Shown here piece by piece: positions 35,067-43,693 of a DNA stretch of 64,000 nt; the stretch's first letter is position 1; each line of letters begins with the position of its first letter. Origin of the DNA: Paenibacillus sp. BIHB 4019. Lineage in GTDB: Bacteria; Bacillota; Bacilli; Paenibacillales; Paenibacillaceae. A model generated the notes under the pieces. That model searched no databases, was not told the origin of the DNA, and saw nothing but the letters and a program-made list of their open reading frames with translations. The DNA is taken from the NCBI RefSeq assembly GCF_002741035.1, contig NZ_CP016808.1, forward strand, positions 6,310,501 through 6,374,500. The letters run 5' to 3'. Position numbers and translations under genes: made by a program.

Positions 35067-35438
35067 ATGAGTGTCCATTCAATCATCGAAACGGAAGAGG
35101 ATCTGCAAATTATTAAAAAATATACTTTGCTGCCGATTCTTCTCGATATGTTAGCTAGAGACATCAACGAATTAAAAATGCATCGAAATAAAATCATTTA
35201 TAATCATATCCTTTTTTATCTCAATGAAATGGAGCAAAGCATCTATCTTGAACTGCAAAGCATTAAGAAAAAGATGAAAGCGCGGAATATTAAAGCGTTA
35301 AACACCGAGATGAATGCGCGGGGGGTCCATGTTGAATATAAAGTTCGCGGTTATATCCACCATTTCACCATGCTGAGAAGCTTAGTGAAAGCCGAGCTAA
35401 TGACCATGCTGATGAATATGCGGAGGCGGTTGGAATGA
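35067..35438 (+). CDS. small protein of the SOS-type Y-polymerase operon, paralogue of 36700-37194
   Basis: A 123-residue, largely helical, basic protein with no family I can name. It aligns with residues 44-155 of the third gene of the operon: shared features are K-x-Y-x-LLPI near the start, an IKK/LKK segment in the middle and Y-x-x-HFT-x-x-R-x-x-x-x-AE near the end. Its stop overlaps the polymerase ATG by four bases, so it should be made with the polymerase and probably binds it or its accessory factors. GGTGGTG precedes the ATG. Confidence 0.75.
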   Translation: MSVHSIIETEEDLQIIKKYTLLPILLDMLARDINELKMHRNKIIYNHILFYLNEMEQSIYLELQSIKKKMKARNIKALNTEMNARGVHVEYKVRGYIHHFTMLRSLVKAELMTMLMNMRRRLE

Positions 35439-36703
35439 GGGAAACAGCTGAAAGAGTTATATTGCTCGCAGATTGTCAAAGTTTTTACGCAAGTATTGAA
35501 AAAGCCAGTCATCCGGAGTGTAAAAATAAACCCGTTGTTGTAGCCGGCTCTGTTGAGCGCCGCTCAGGCATTATTTTAGCGGCTTGCCCCATTGCCAAGC
35601 AATACGGCATCACGACAGCCGAGCGGCTCGGAATCGCGTTAAATAAATGCCCGGAGCTCGTCGTCCTGCGTCCCCGCATGCAGCATTATATCGATGCCTC
35701 CCTGATGATTACGGGCATTTATGAGGAATTTACGAATCTGGTTGAAATCTTTAGCATTGATGAGCAGTTTCTGGACATTACGGCAAGCATTCCTCTTTTC
35801 GGAGACCCTGTTACGATAGCTAAAGCCCTTCAACAGAAGGTTCTCCTGCAAACAGGCGTATGGATTAGGGTAGGCATAAGCTCCAATAAAATGCTCGCTA
35901 AAATGGCGACCGACATCTGGGCAAAAAAGAACGAGGACGGCATCTTTACGCTGCCTAAGACAGATCTCGAAGCTTTGCTGTGGCCGCAGCCGGTCCATAA
36001 AATGTTTGGAGTCGGCTCACGCATGACCACCCATTTCACCCGTCTTGGCATGCATACGATAGGCGATATTGCCAAAACGCCTCTGCCGCGCCTTAAGGAC
36101 CAGTTTCGCTTTCGCTTTGGCAAGCAATCCGATATTCATGCCGAGGTGCTGTGGCGAACGGCCAACGGCATCGATGATAGCCCGGTAACGCCTGGAACAT
36201 TCAACACCCCGCCAAAATCGGTTGGCCATATGATGACTTTGCCAAGAGATTATATGGAGCCATGGGAGGTGGATACCGTTTTATTAGAGCTGACCGAGGA
36301 AGTTTGCCGTGATTGCCGCCGCAAAAAATATATGGGCCATGTCGTTACGGTCAACTGCATGTGCAGCCCCTACGAAGCGCCCACTGGATTTTCGCGCCAA
36401 ATGAAGCTGCTGGACCCCACTAACCACACCAAAACGGTTTTTGAAGCGGTGAAGCAGCTGTTTTATAAATTTTGGGATGGCATGCCTGTGCGCCGGGTCG
36501 GTGTGACCATCAGCCAGCTCATGGACGATCAAAACTATCAGCTCACCCTCTTTGAGGATCAGATTAAGCTTAGAGCGCTGGAGAAAGTGACAGACGGCAT
36601 CAAAAATCGATACGGAAGCACCGCAATTGTAAGAGCTTCATCCCTTACTGCCGCAGGGCAAGCAGCGGATAGGTCCATAAAAATCGGGGGGCACTACAAA
36701 TGA
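35435..36703 (+). CDS. Y-family translesion DNA polymerase (UvrX/YqjW-like)
   Basis: A 422-residue error-prone polymerase. Metal-binding residues are Asp13 in LLADCQSFYAS and Asp109-Glu110 in FSIDEQFLDIT. The RRSGIILAACPIAKQYGI finger region and helix-hairpin-helix thumb (FGVGSRMTTHFTRLGMHTIG) follow, then the little-finger domain. QLTLF at residues 369-373 matches the beta-clamp binding motif. It should copy damaged DNA during the SOS response. Both ends overlap neighbours through ATGA, so the three proteins are made together. It is most like the UvrX/YqjW group rather than DinB. Confidence 0.9.
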   Translation: MRETAERVILLADCQSFYASIEKASHPECKNKPVVVAGSVERRSGIILAACPIAKQYGITTAERLGIALNKCPELVVLRPRMQHYIDASLMITGIYEEFTNLVEIFSIDEQFLDITASIPLFGDPVTIAKALQQKVLLQTGVWIRVGISSNKMLAKMATDIWAKKNEDGIFTLPKTDLEALLWPQPVHKMFGVGSRMTTHFTRLGMHTIGDIAKTPLPRLKDQFRFRFGKQSDIHAEVLWRTANGIDDSPVTPGTFNTPPKSVGHMMTLPRDYMEPWEVDTVLLELTEEVCRDCRRKKYMGHVVTVNCMCSPYEAPTGFSRQMKLLDPTNHTKTVFEAVKQLFYKFWDGMPVRRVGVTISQLMDDQNYQLTLFEDQIKLRALEKVTDGIKNRYGSTAIVRASSLTAAGQAADRSIKIGGHYK

Positions 36704-37194
36704 GCAAAAAACTTGAAAAAAACGGGCTCTGGGAATCTAGCCGAATGATGCTTCCACAGCATAAGGAGGCTTTTCAGAACAGGTTCCAAAAGCAAGCTCT
36801 TCAGCCTGTTCATCCAACAGCAGAAGAGATTCATATGATGAAGGATTATGTGCTGCTGCCGATCATGCATGCGATCATCGTCAAAAAAGCCCGCGAGGCA
36901 GAGCAATCCTCAGAAATGCTAAGACTGCTCTATTCTAAAGCGGCCCAATTGCTGGCTAAAAATGTTCATGACGACTTAACCCAATTAAAGAAAGGATTGA
37001 CGGAGAAAAGCATCCGCGTTTTTGAAGAGGAGAAAAATCATCAAGAGGCCCGTTACCGCTATATTTGCCGGGAATATGAAGATCATTTCACCATCACCAG
37101 AGACTACATGCGTGCCGAGATAAGCATTCGAATAGGACGTTATGTGGACGGCCTTGTGGCAATCATTACAAGTGCTGGAAGGACGAAAGGATGA
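36700..37194 (+). CDS. YolD-like head fused to a paralogue of 35067-35438
   Basis: A 164-residue protein. Residues 1-28 (KLEKNGLWESSRMMLPQHKEAF) resemble the N-terminus of YolD-like proteins, which in Bacillus accompany UvrX/YqjW polymerases. Instead of the rest of YolD, residues 44-155 are homologous to the first protein of the operon (DYVLLPIMHAI, QLKKGLTEKSI, REYEDHFTITRDYMRAE). It is therefore a composite. The ATG overlaps the polymerase stop by four bases. Its function is probably to regulate or anchor the polymerase, as suggested for YolD. Confidence 0.75.
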   Translation: MSKKLEKNGLWESSRMMLPQHKEAFQNRFQKQALQPVHPTAEEIHMMKDYVLLPIMHAIIVKKAREAEQSSEMLRLLYSKAAQLLAKNVHDDLTQLKKGLTEKSIRVFEEEKNHQEARYRYICREYEDHFTITRDYMRAEISIRIGRYVDGLVAIITSAGRTKG

Positions 37195-37258
37195 TTGGAT
37201 AGATAGATGCCGGCTCGATTTGATTCAGCAGCACGCCTCTACAATCGTTCATCAGAAA

Positions 37259-37291
37259 GGACCACCGGGCAGCAGCCTGCCGCAGTGGTCC
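37259..37291 (-). terminator. terminator of the LplABC-type operon
   Basis: GGACCAC (37259-37265) pairs with GTGGTCC (37285-37291), with GGCAG/CTGCC inside. Leftward TTTCTGATG follows. It may also end the polymerase operon rightward (GCTTTTACC). Confidence 0.7.
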
Positions 37292-37297
37292 CCGCTT

Positions 37298-38197
37298 TTA
37301 CCCTTTAATCGAACCGATCATAACGCCCTTCTCAAAATATTTCTGCAAAAACGGATACAGCACTAAAATCGGCAGCGTAGACACGATAATGACGCCATAT
37401 TTAATCTGATCTGCATATTTCTGCGCGTAGCCGCCAGAGTCGCCGCCTGTCCCCGCCCCGCTTGCAAACACTTGGTTCGATAATAAAATGTCGCGAAGAA
37501 TAATTTGCAGCGGCTTCAGCTCGTTGTCGCGAATGTAAATAAGCGCAGTGAAAAAATCATTCCAGTGCCCGACCAAATAATACAGGCCGATGACGGAGAT
37601 CAAAGCTTTGGACAGCGGCAGCGCCACCTTGACGAAATAGACAAAATGCGAGCAGCCATCCATTGCAGCCGCCTCGTAAAGCTCCGAAGGAAGCGTCGAT
37701 TCAAAAAAAGTACGGGCGATAATTAAATAAAATACGTTAACGCTAAACGGTACGATAAATACCCAAGGCGTATTCGTTAGATGCAGATCCTTCATCAGCA
37801 AATAAGTCGGAATGAGCCCGCCATTGAAAAACATCGTAAACACAAACGCAAACATAATGTATTTTCTCGCCTTAAACTCCTTGCGTGACAGCACGTAGGC
37901 AGCAGGCAGCGTGAACAGCAAATTGACTAATGTGCCCACGGATGTGTAAAACAGCGTATTGCGGTAGCCGGTCCATATGCGTTCATCCTTGAAAATCTCC
38001 CCGTAGCCGAAGAAGCTCGTTCCCTTGGGGAACAGCAGCACTTTACCGGTTGAGACGAGTGTCGAGTCGCTTACCGACGCAATAATAATAAAATAAAGCG
38101 GGTAAGCAACCGTCAGGAATATAACGGCACAGACGATGACTAGCACGATTCTAAACAAAATTTCACCGCCGCCAAGACACGGGCGTATTCTTTCCAT
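37298..38197 (-). CDS. ABC sugar transporter permease, LplC type
   Basis: A 299-residue membrane protein with six helices and the EAA loop YEAAAMDGCSHFVYFVKVALP. It is the second permease of an LplABC-type importer for complex sugars, common in Paenibacillus, downstream of the LplB-type gene. AAGGAGG lies seven bases before the ATG. No ATPase gene is in the operon. Confidence 0.9.
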   Translation of the reverse strand: MERIRPCLGGGEILFRIVLVIVCAVIFLTVAYPLYFIIIASVSDSTLVSTGKVLLFPKGTSFFGYGEIFKDERIWTGYRNTLFYTSVGTLVNLLFTLPAAYVLSRKEFKARKYIMFAFVFTMFFNGGLIPTYLLMKDLHLTNTPWVFIVPFSVNVFYLIIARTFFESTLPSELYEAAAMDGCSHFVYFVKVALPLSKALISVIGLYYLVGHWNDFFTALIYIRDNELKPLQIILRDILLSNQVFASGAGTGGDSGGYAQKYADQIKYGVIIVSTLPILVLYPFLQKYFEKGVMIGSIKG

Positions 38198-38221
38198 TGC
38201 AGTGCCTCCTTCCGCCGTAGG

Positions 38222-39133
38222 CTAGAACAGACTTGTGTCGGACACACGTCTGGAGATGGCGTTCATCGTATACAGGAATATAAAATTAATGAGCGTATTA
38301 AACAAGCCGATAGCTGATGCATAGCTGAATTGATTGGACACGATCCCCATTTTGTAGACATAGGTCGCAATCACTTCGGATACGGGCAAGTTCAATGCAT
38401 TTTGCATCAAAAATATTTTTTCGAAGCCCGTGCTCAAAATGCCTCCCATGCTTAAAATGAACAAAATGACGATCGTCGGCATCAGCGCCGGGAAATCGAT
38501 ATAACGTATCGTCTGCCAGCGGTTTGCTCCGTCTATTTTGGACGAATCATAGAGCTGGGGATCGACACTTGAGAGCGCTGCCAAATAAATAATGCTGTTC
38601 CAGCCGCAATGCTGCCAAATATCCGAAATGACATAGGTAGGTATAAAGGTATTGCTTGAGGCCAGCAAATTGATATGCCCCAGCCCAATCGCTTTCATCA
38701 AATGGCCGACGATGCCGGTCTCAGGGGAAAGCAGCACGTTCAACATGCCTACCAGCACGATGACCGAAATAAAATGCGGCAAATAGACGGTCGTCTGCAT
38801 CATATTTTTGAACGCTTTCCGGCGGATCTGGTTGAGCACCAGCGCGAGAATAATTGGAGCGGGAAACCCGATAATAATGGTCGCCAGGCTGATCAAAAAC
38901 GTATTTCGCATCAGATCGCTGAACAGATAGCTTTCGATAAACTGCTGAAAGTAGAATAATCCCTTCCACTCTCCGCCAGTCAGCCCTTTGCTGAAATCGT
39001 AATCGCGAAAGGCTAACTGTACGCCATACATCGGAATATAGTTGAAGATAAAAATAGTGGCAAGCGCCGGCAAAATCATCAGCCATAGCTGATAGTCACG
39101 CTTGACGGTGCCGAGCTTCGCTGCTGTACGCAT
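38222..39133 (-). CDS. ABC sugar transporter permease, LplB type
   Basis: A 303-residue membrane protein with six helices and a variant EAA loop (YDSSKIDGANRWQTIRYIDFP). The ATG at 39133 is chosen because AAAGGAGG ends seven bases upstream; the in-frame ATG at 39151 overlaps that site. It pairs with the LplC-type permease and the LplA-type lipoprotein. Confidence 0.9.
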   Translation of the reverse strand: MRTAAKLGTVKRDYQLWLMILPALATIFIFNYIPMYGVQLAFRDYDFSKGLTGGEWKGLFYFQQFIESYLFSDLMRNTFLISLATIIIGFPAPIILALVLNQIRRKAFKNMMQTTVYLPHFISVIVLVGMLNVLLSPETGIVGHLMKAIGLGHINLLASSNTFIPTYVISDIWQHCGWNSIIYLAALSSVDPQLYDSSKIDGANRWQTIRYIDFPALMPTIVILFILSMGGILSTGFEKIFLMQNALNLPVSEVIATYVYKMGIVSNQFSYASAIGLFNTLINFIFLYTMNAISRRVSDTSLF

Positions 39134-39176
39134 CGCCGCGCCTCCTTTCATGAATAAACCTGCACTACAGCCTCCG

Positions 39177-40799
39177 CTACAGCTTGCTTACAAATTCATC
39201 GTAGTACTTCTGCATAATTTCAACATTTTTATCCAGGCCGGCTTTCTGGCTTTCCTTCACATAAGCATCCCATTCCGCCTCGATTCCGCCTTTCGTAACC
39301 CATTTGGCGAACGTGGTATTGGCCAGATTCATAATGTTCGTATTGTTTAAGCTCATCGCATTGTTGTCTTCATTCGTATATTTAACAAAGGTGCCCGGAT
39401 AAATATCGATCTGGGAATCTACTTGCGCAAGTGCCTCTTTAAGCGGCTCCGACTGGGTCAGCACCTCCTGCATATCCTTGCCGAGCGTCAAGTCGATCGA
39501 ATCCGAAATATAGAAAGCGCCATTATCTGCCCAAGTGGACGTCCATTTCCAAGTGCCAGGGTCCATCTTCGCATCCTTTGGTGGAAGCACCGCATAGGAG
39601 CCATTGCCCTTGTCCTCAATGTTAGGGCCAATCGAGCCGAACAGCACTTGAATGCCAATTTCCGGCTTATACAGCTCATTAATGAAGCGCATAGCTGCTT
39701 CCTTGTTTTTCGTTTTGGCGGACATCACAATATTATTGGCGCCATAATTCAGCGTATAGCTGTCATAGCTCCAGGATACTGGGCCCGAATAGCTGGAAGA
39801 GGATTTAAGCGGCGACATCGACGCATACTGCGGAGCAAGCTGCTCTCCGAACCGGTCCGATGCTACCCAGCCCCACGTAAAGCCAACTTTGGCTATATCC
39901 CCTTCCCCGCGGGCAACAGCCTGCAGCTTCGTATAATCGTGAGTGAACACCTCAGGGTTAATGAGCCCTGCCTTGTATAGCTTGTTCAGGAACATAACGA
40001 GCTCCTTGTAGCGAGCATCAGTCAGGAAATTTTTCACCTTGCCGTCCTCAACAAAGTAGCCTTGCCCGCTTACATCGGAGGACAGCTTAATGCCCATGCC
40101 GCCTAGAAGCACAGCTGGATTAAAGAAGCCGCCGATTCCGCCCGACCAGTCCATCGGAATTTCATCATTAGGATCTCCGTTGCCGTTCGCATCCTTCTCC
40201 TTGAAAGCTACCAGCACATCATACAGCTCATCCCATGTTGTAGGCATCTCTAGGCCAAGATTGTCCAGCCAAGTCTGATTAATATATTGTCTGTTAACCG
40301 TATCCGGCCAAAATCGCTGATACTTCGCAAGTCCATAAATTTGACCATCGCGCTGTGTGGAAATTTGTTTGGTTTCCGGTTTCTCTTCGAACATTTTCTG
40401 AACATTGGGAGCGCCTTCAATTAACTCGCTCATGTCCTGAAACAATCCTTTGAATTGGGCAAAATCAGCATCTGTAATCACATTCGGGCCAACGAATAAA
40501 TCTGGAACATCACCGCTGGCGAGCATCGTTCCTTTCTTTTGCCCCCAATCCGCAGTTATTTCTTGCCACTGGATGTCTACGCCAGCCGCTTCCTCAATCT
40601 GCTGAAGCCATTCCATCTCGGCAAGCGGCTTCGTTAATGGATGCTTGACGATAACGCCAGTCAGCTTAACCTTCGAGCCGCTTTGCCCGGCACTTCCGCC
40701 CGGGTCGCTTGCGCTGCCTTCATTAGAGCCGGAACATGCCGCCAAGAGCGTCGTCCCGGCCACCAACAATGACAACATCGTAATGATCTGCTTCTTCAT
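39177..40799 (-). CDS. LplA-type solute-binding lipoprotein
   Basis: A 540-residue extracellular binding protein. The signal peptide ends at LLAAC, giving lipidated Cys22, then a Ser/Gly-rich linker. The size fits the large LplA/family 1 binding proteins. The ATG at 40799 follows GGGGGAG by seven bases. The frame is open upstream to 40871 but without a site. It is the first gene of the importer operon and has a cre box upstream at 40983. Confidence 0.9.
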   Translation of the reverse strand: MKKQIITMLSLLVAGTTLLAACSGSNEGSASDPGGSAGQSGSKVKLTGVIVKHPLTKPLAEMEWLQQIEEAAGVDIQWQEITADWGQKKGTMLASGDVPDLFVGPNVITDADFAQFKGLFQDMSELIEGAPNVQKMFEEKPETKQISTQRDGQIYGLAKYQRFWPDTVNRQYINQTWLDNLGLEMPTTWDELYDVLVAFKEKDANGNGDPNDEIPMDWSGGIGGFFNPAVLLGGMGIKLSSDVSGQGYFVEDGKVKNFLTDARYKELVMFLNKLYKAGLINPEVFTHDYTKLQAVARGEGDIAKVGFTWGWVASDRFGEQLAPQYASMSPLKSSSSYSGPVSWSYDSYTLNYGANNIVMSAKTKNKEAAMRFINELYKPEIGIQVLFGSIGPNIEDKGNGSYAVLPPKDAKMDPGTWKWTSTWADNGAFYISDSIDLTLGKDMQEVLTQSEPLKEALAQVDSQIDIYPGTFVKYTNEDNNAMSLNNTNIMNLANTTFAKWVTKGGIEAEWDAYVKESQKAGLDKNVEIMQKYYDEFVSKL

Positions 40800-40982
40800 G
40801 TGCATTCTCCCCCGATATACATTTAGTCTGCCGATCTGTTGTTTCTGCTTGCTCGCTGTTAAAGGGAGCAAGCCTGCTGCCTGTATCTGCTCGGCTCCCT
40901 TACTCTAACCGTTCTGACACAAAGCTGTATACAAACAGTTTTTGACCGATCAGCACTTTTTGAAAACGCTTTATATTCGGTT

Positions 40983-40997
40983 TTGCAAGCGATTTCA
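40983..40997 (+). promoter_or_regulatory. cre box upstream of the LplA-type operon
   Basis: TTGCAAGCGATTTCA matches WTGNAANCGNWNNCW at all fixed positions. A second partial match is seen at 40960-40974 (minus, two mismatches). Repression by CcpA in good carbon sources is expected. Confidence 0.6.
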
Positions 40998-41101
40998 TTC
41001 AAGGAATAACCTCTCTTTGAAAAATTGCATATGCTCAAAAAGTGTACGTTCTGCATAAAACAAGCGACTGCGCCAGGCTGCTTAACCTGAACGTGCAATT
41101 T

Positions 41102-41143
41102 AAAAAAAGCTGCCACCATGCCCGAACGGCATAGCAGCAGCTT
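41102..41143 (-). terminator. terminator of the membrane-bound AraC regulator gene
   Basis: The hairpin from AAGCTGCC (41107) to GCAGCTT (41143) has ATGCC/GGCAT inside. Leftward TTTTTTTA follows. Confidence 0.8.
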
Positions 41144-41151
41144 GATTACGC

Positions 41152-43425
41152 TTACTTGCAAGAGTCCCGGTATTGGCCGGGAGTTGTTCCAACCATTTTT
41201 TTGAACGATCGAATAAAGCTCGATGTGTTGGAATAGCCTGTCTGCTGTGCGATAGAGTCCAGCGTCCCTCCTGTGCTCCGCAGCAATTGGATCGACTTCT
41301 GAATGCGCAGCCTGTCGATATATTCTTTAAAGTTATGTCCGATTGTTTTTTTAAAATGATAGCTGAAGCCTGACTGCGACATGCTGAAATGGTCGGCGAA
41401 CATTTGCAATGAAAAATTAGAGTCAAAGCCCTTTTGCTCAATGACCGCCAAAATTTCCTCTTGGGTTGCAGTACGGGCGGCAGGCAGCGTCTCGCGAATA
41501 ATATCGCATAGCTTGCCGCAGCTTTCTCGCATAATGCCCACCATCTGCTCAATCGTATAACGGTGCGAAAAGGCGGCATCCGTAAGCCTGAGCAAATTGC
41601 CATCATCCTGATGGAACCTTTGCAGCCCGCTCAAAATAACGCTGATCGTATTCGAATAGACCGTTCTGATCATATGTGGCGGCATGCCGCTGCTTGCCAG
41701 ATAGTCAATGATTTTCTCAAGCACGGATTGTACGATGTTAGGCTCGTTTTTGAGAATCGCCATTTCCAGAGATTGCAGCAGCTCGGCAAAATAAGATACC
41801 ATCCCATTTGGCGAAATTTCGATTTCGCCAAACTCCAGCAGCTCATCCTGCTGGCGAATACGCAAATATTCAGCAGCACGCACCGCCTGCAAATAGGACA
41901 AATGCACGCCTTCCGGCGACAACCCGCTCTTAGCCAAGCCGATGCCGACCAGCATCTCCCGCCCCAGCTGCTCCTTCAGCTTGCTCTGCACGCTGGACAA
42001 ATACGTCTTGACGTCGACGCCCTCATGATGCGAGCAAACAAATATCCATTCCTGGTTGTAAATGCTTGCGAAGAAATGACCCTCTAACGTTTCAGGCAGC
42101 TGCTGCTCCTCCTGCCGCAAAAAATCGGATACTTCCTCCCGATCCTCCTTGCTCGCATCGAAAGAGAGAACAGCAGCCGTTACCGCATCGCGGTTTTTAA
42201 ATACGCCGTAATCCGCCCCTTGCGAATGAAAAGCCTCCCAAGTCGCATAATGGCCGCTGACGAGCTCAAACAACATATTGTCGCGCAAAATCGGCAGCGA
42301 TCTCTGAACCCGTTCATCCAGCTTCGTATTCGTTAAGGAAAGCCCATCCAAGGCGTAACGAATCGTATCGATTTCATTCATCCGGCCTGGGCCGCTATCC
42401 TTATGCTTGAACACCTCTGTGGCAAAGCCCACAAGCCGCTTGATCGGATGATAGTTTTTGCGAATGGAAATATAAATAACGATGCCCTCTACCAGCAGAA
42501 TCAGCAGAAGAATAAGTATCGTATTCCACTGGATGGTGCGTATATCCTGCAAGGATTCGGTAACGGGCAGCATGCTGACATATTGCCAGCCGTTTTTGTC
42601 CGATACATTATGCGAGACAATATAGGCTTTGCCGTCAATCGTCTGAACGGTTGAGCCTGCTTCGCTTGCGCCGAGCTGATTAACCATCTGGCGGAAATCG
42701 TCCGTCCTGCTGTATGCCGCTTCTTTGGAGGCAACAAGCTTGTTGCCCTTCTGGTCAAAAATATAAAACTCGCCATTATACGATTCGGATACCGAATTCA
42801 TCATGCGAATAATCGTTTCTTCTTTCACAAGAATGAGCACCGATGCCGGAGAATGCTCCCCTCCTAGCGGCATTGGCAGAATAAAGGTCAGCATCCTGAT
42901 GCCATTATTGCCCGGAACAATGACATTTTCGGCCGGCCTTACGGCAGGCAGGGTGAGCTTGTCCAGCTCCTGAAACATTTCATCATGAGGCCAAGCTTCA
43001 TAATAATAGCCCACGCCACGATTCGCAAAATCCTGCACGCTGTAGACACTGCCCGTCTTGGCGAACAAGTAGCCGATGTTTTTGACATACAGCAGCGTAT
43101 TGTAGATAAAAGCATCGGTTGCATTATATTTGCGCATTTCATTGGCAATGATGATACGCCGATAATCGTCCTCCATCGCCATGTACATTCTCATGTCCCC
43201 ATTGAGCATTAATTCCGAGGGCAAGTCATAAACATATCGGGTAAAAATATCGAGCGAGGTCATAAACTGCTCCGTCACATGTGCATTCCATTCCATTTCC
43301 TTCTCCTTGGCCGCTTTGGTCGAGTGAGGATAATAGTAGAGCAAAATGCTGACAATCGGCAGCAGCAGCACCAGCACATATGAAATTAGAAATTTGGCCA
43401 ATAAGTTCACTTTTATTTTTTTCAA
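41152..43425 (-). CDS. membrane-anchored AraC family regulator with extracellular sensor domain
   Basis: A 757-residue regulator. One helix at about residues 8-28 (FLISYVLVLLLPIVSILLYYY) and another at about 300-320 (TILILLLILLVEGIVIYISI) flank an extracellular dCache-like sensor region. The cytoplasmic part ends with an AraC HTH pair (FSLQMFADHFSMSQSGFSYHF, LDSIAQQTGYSNTSSFIRSF). Such one-component transmembrane regulators are typical beside LplABC importers. The start is TTG at 43425 with GGAAGGGCGGG upstream; the open frame back to 43491 lacks a site. A cre box lies at 43496. Confidence 0.85.
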   Translation of the reverse strand: MKKIKVNLLAKFLISYVLVLLLPIVSILLYYYPHSTKAAKEKEMEWNAHVTEQFMTSLDIFTRYVYDLPSELMLNGDMRMYMAMEDDYRRIIIANEMRKYNATDAFIYNTLLYVKNIGYLFAKTGSVYSVQDFANRGVGYYYEAWPHDEMFQELDKLTLPAVRPAENVIVPGNNGIRMLTFILPMPLGGEHSPASVLILVKEETIIRMMNSVSESYNGEFYIFDQKGNKLVASKEAAYSRTDDFRQMVNQLGASEAGSTVQTIDGKAYIVSHNVSDKNGWQYVSMLPVTESLQDIRTIQWNTILILLLILLVEGIVIYISIRKNYHPIKRLVGFATEVFKHKDSGPGRMNEIDTIRYALDGLSLTNTKLDERVQRSLPILRDNMLFELVSGHYATWEAFHSQGADYGVFKNRDAVTAAVLSFDASKEDREEVSDFLRQEEQQLPETLEGHFFASIYNQEWIFVCSHHEGVDVKTYLSSVQSKLKEQLGREMLVGIGLAKSGLSPEGVHLSYLQAVRAAEYLRIRQQDELLEFGEIEISPNGMVSYFAELLQSLEMAILKNEPNIVQSVLEKIIDYLASSGMPPHMIRTVYSNTISVILSGLQRFHQDDGNLLRLTDAAFSHRYTIEQMVGIMRESCGKLCDIIRETLPAARTATQEEILAVIEQKGFDSNFSLQMFADHFSMSQSGFSYHFKKTIGHNFKEYIDRLRIQKSIQLLRSTGGTLDSIAQQTGYSNTSSFIRSFKKMVGTTPGQYRDSCK

Positions 43426-43495
43426 GCATACCCGCCCTTCCTTACCTTTCCTATGAACTGTGCCTCGTCGGCTTTTTGAGCGTACACACAACCTT

Positions 43496-43510
43496 AGAAA
43501 ACGCTTACAT
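43496..43510 (-). promoter_or_regulatory. cre box upstream of the AraC regulator gene
   Basis: On the minus strand ATGTAAGCGTTTTCT matches WTGNAANCGNWNNCW at every fixed position, 71 bases before the TTG start. Confidence 0.65.
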
Positions 43511-43693
43511 TTTAATGCAGCAAACTAGTCGCTTCTTGCTACGGGCTTGCCTTTGCCCTTTCCTGTATGTTCCCGTTATCCCATTGTCCCGTTATAGCAT
43601 TCGCGGCCTCTCTTTCCCATTTTATAGGATCAGCCTAGCCCTTTCAACCATTTGCTCGCACATCCAAGACGCAAATCTATTTATTTAGCCAAA

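Noticed and set aside
41100..41606. 168-codon frame overlapping the AraC regulator 3' end
   Set aside because: Out-of-frame shadow of the regulator; it crosses the terminator hairpin.
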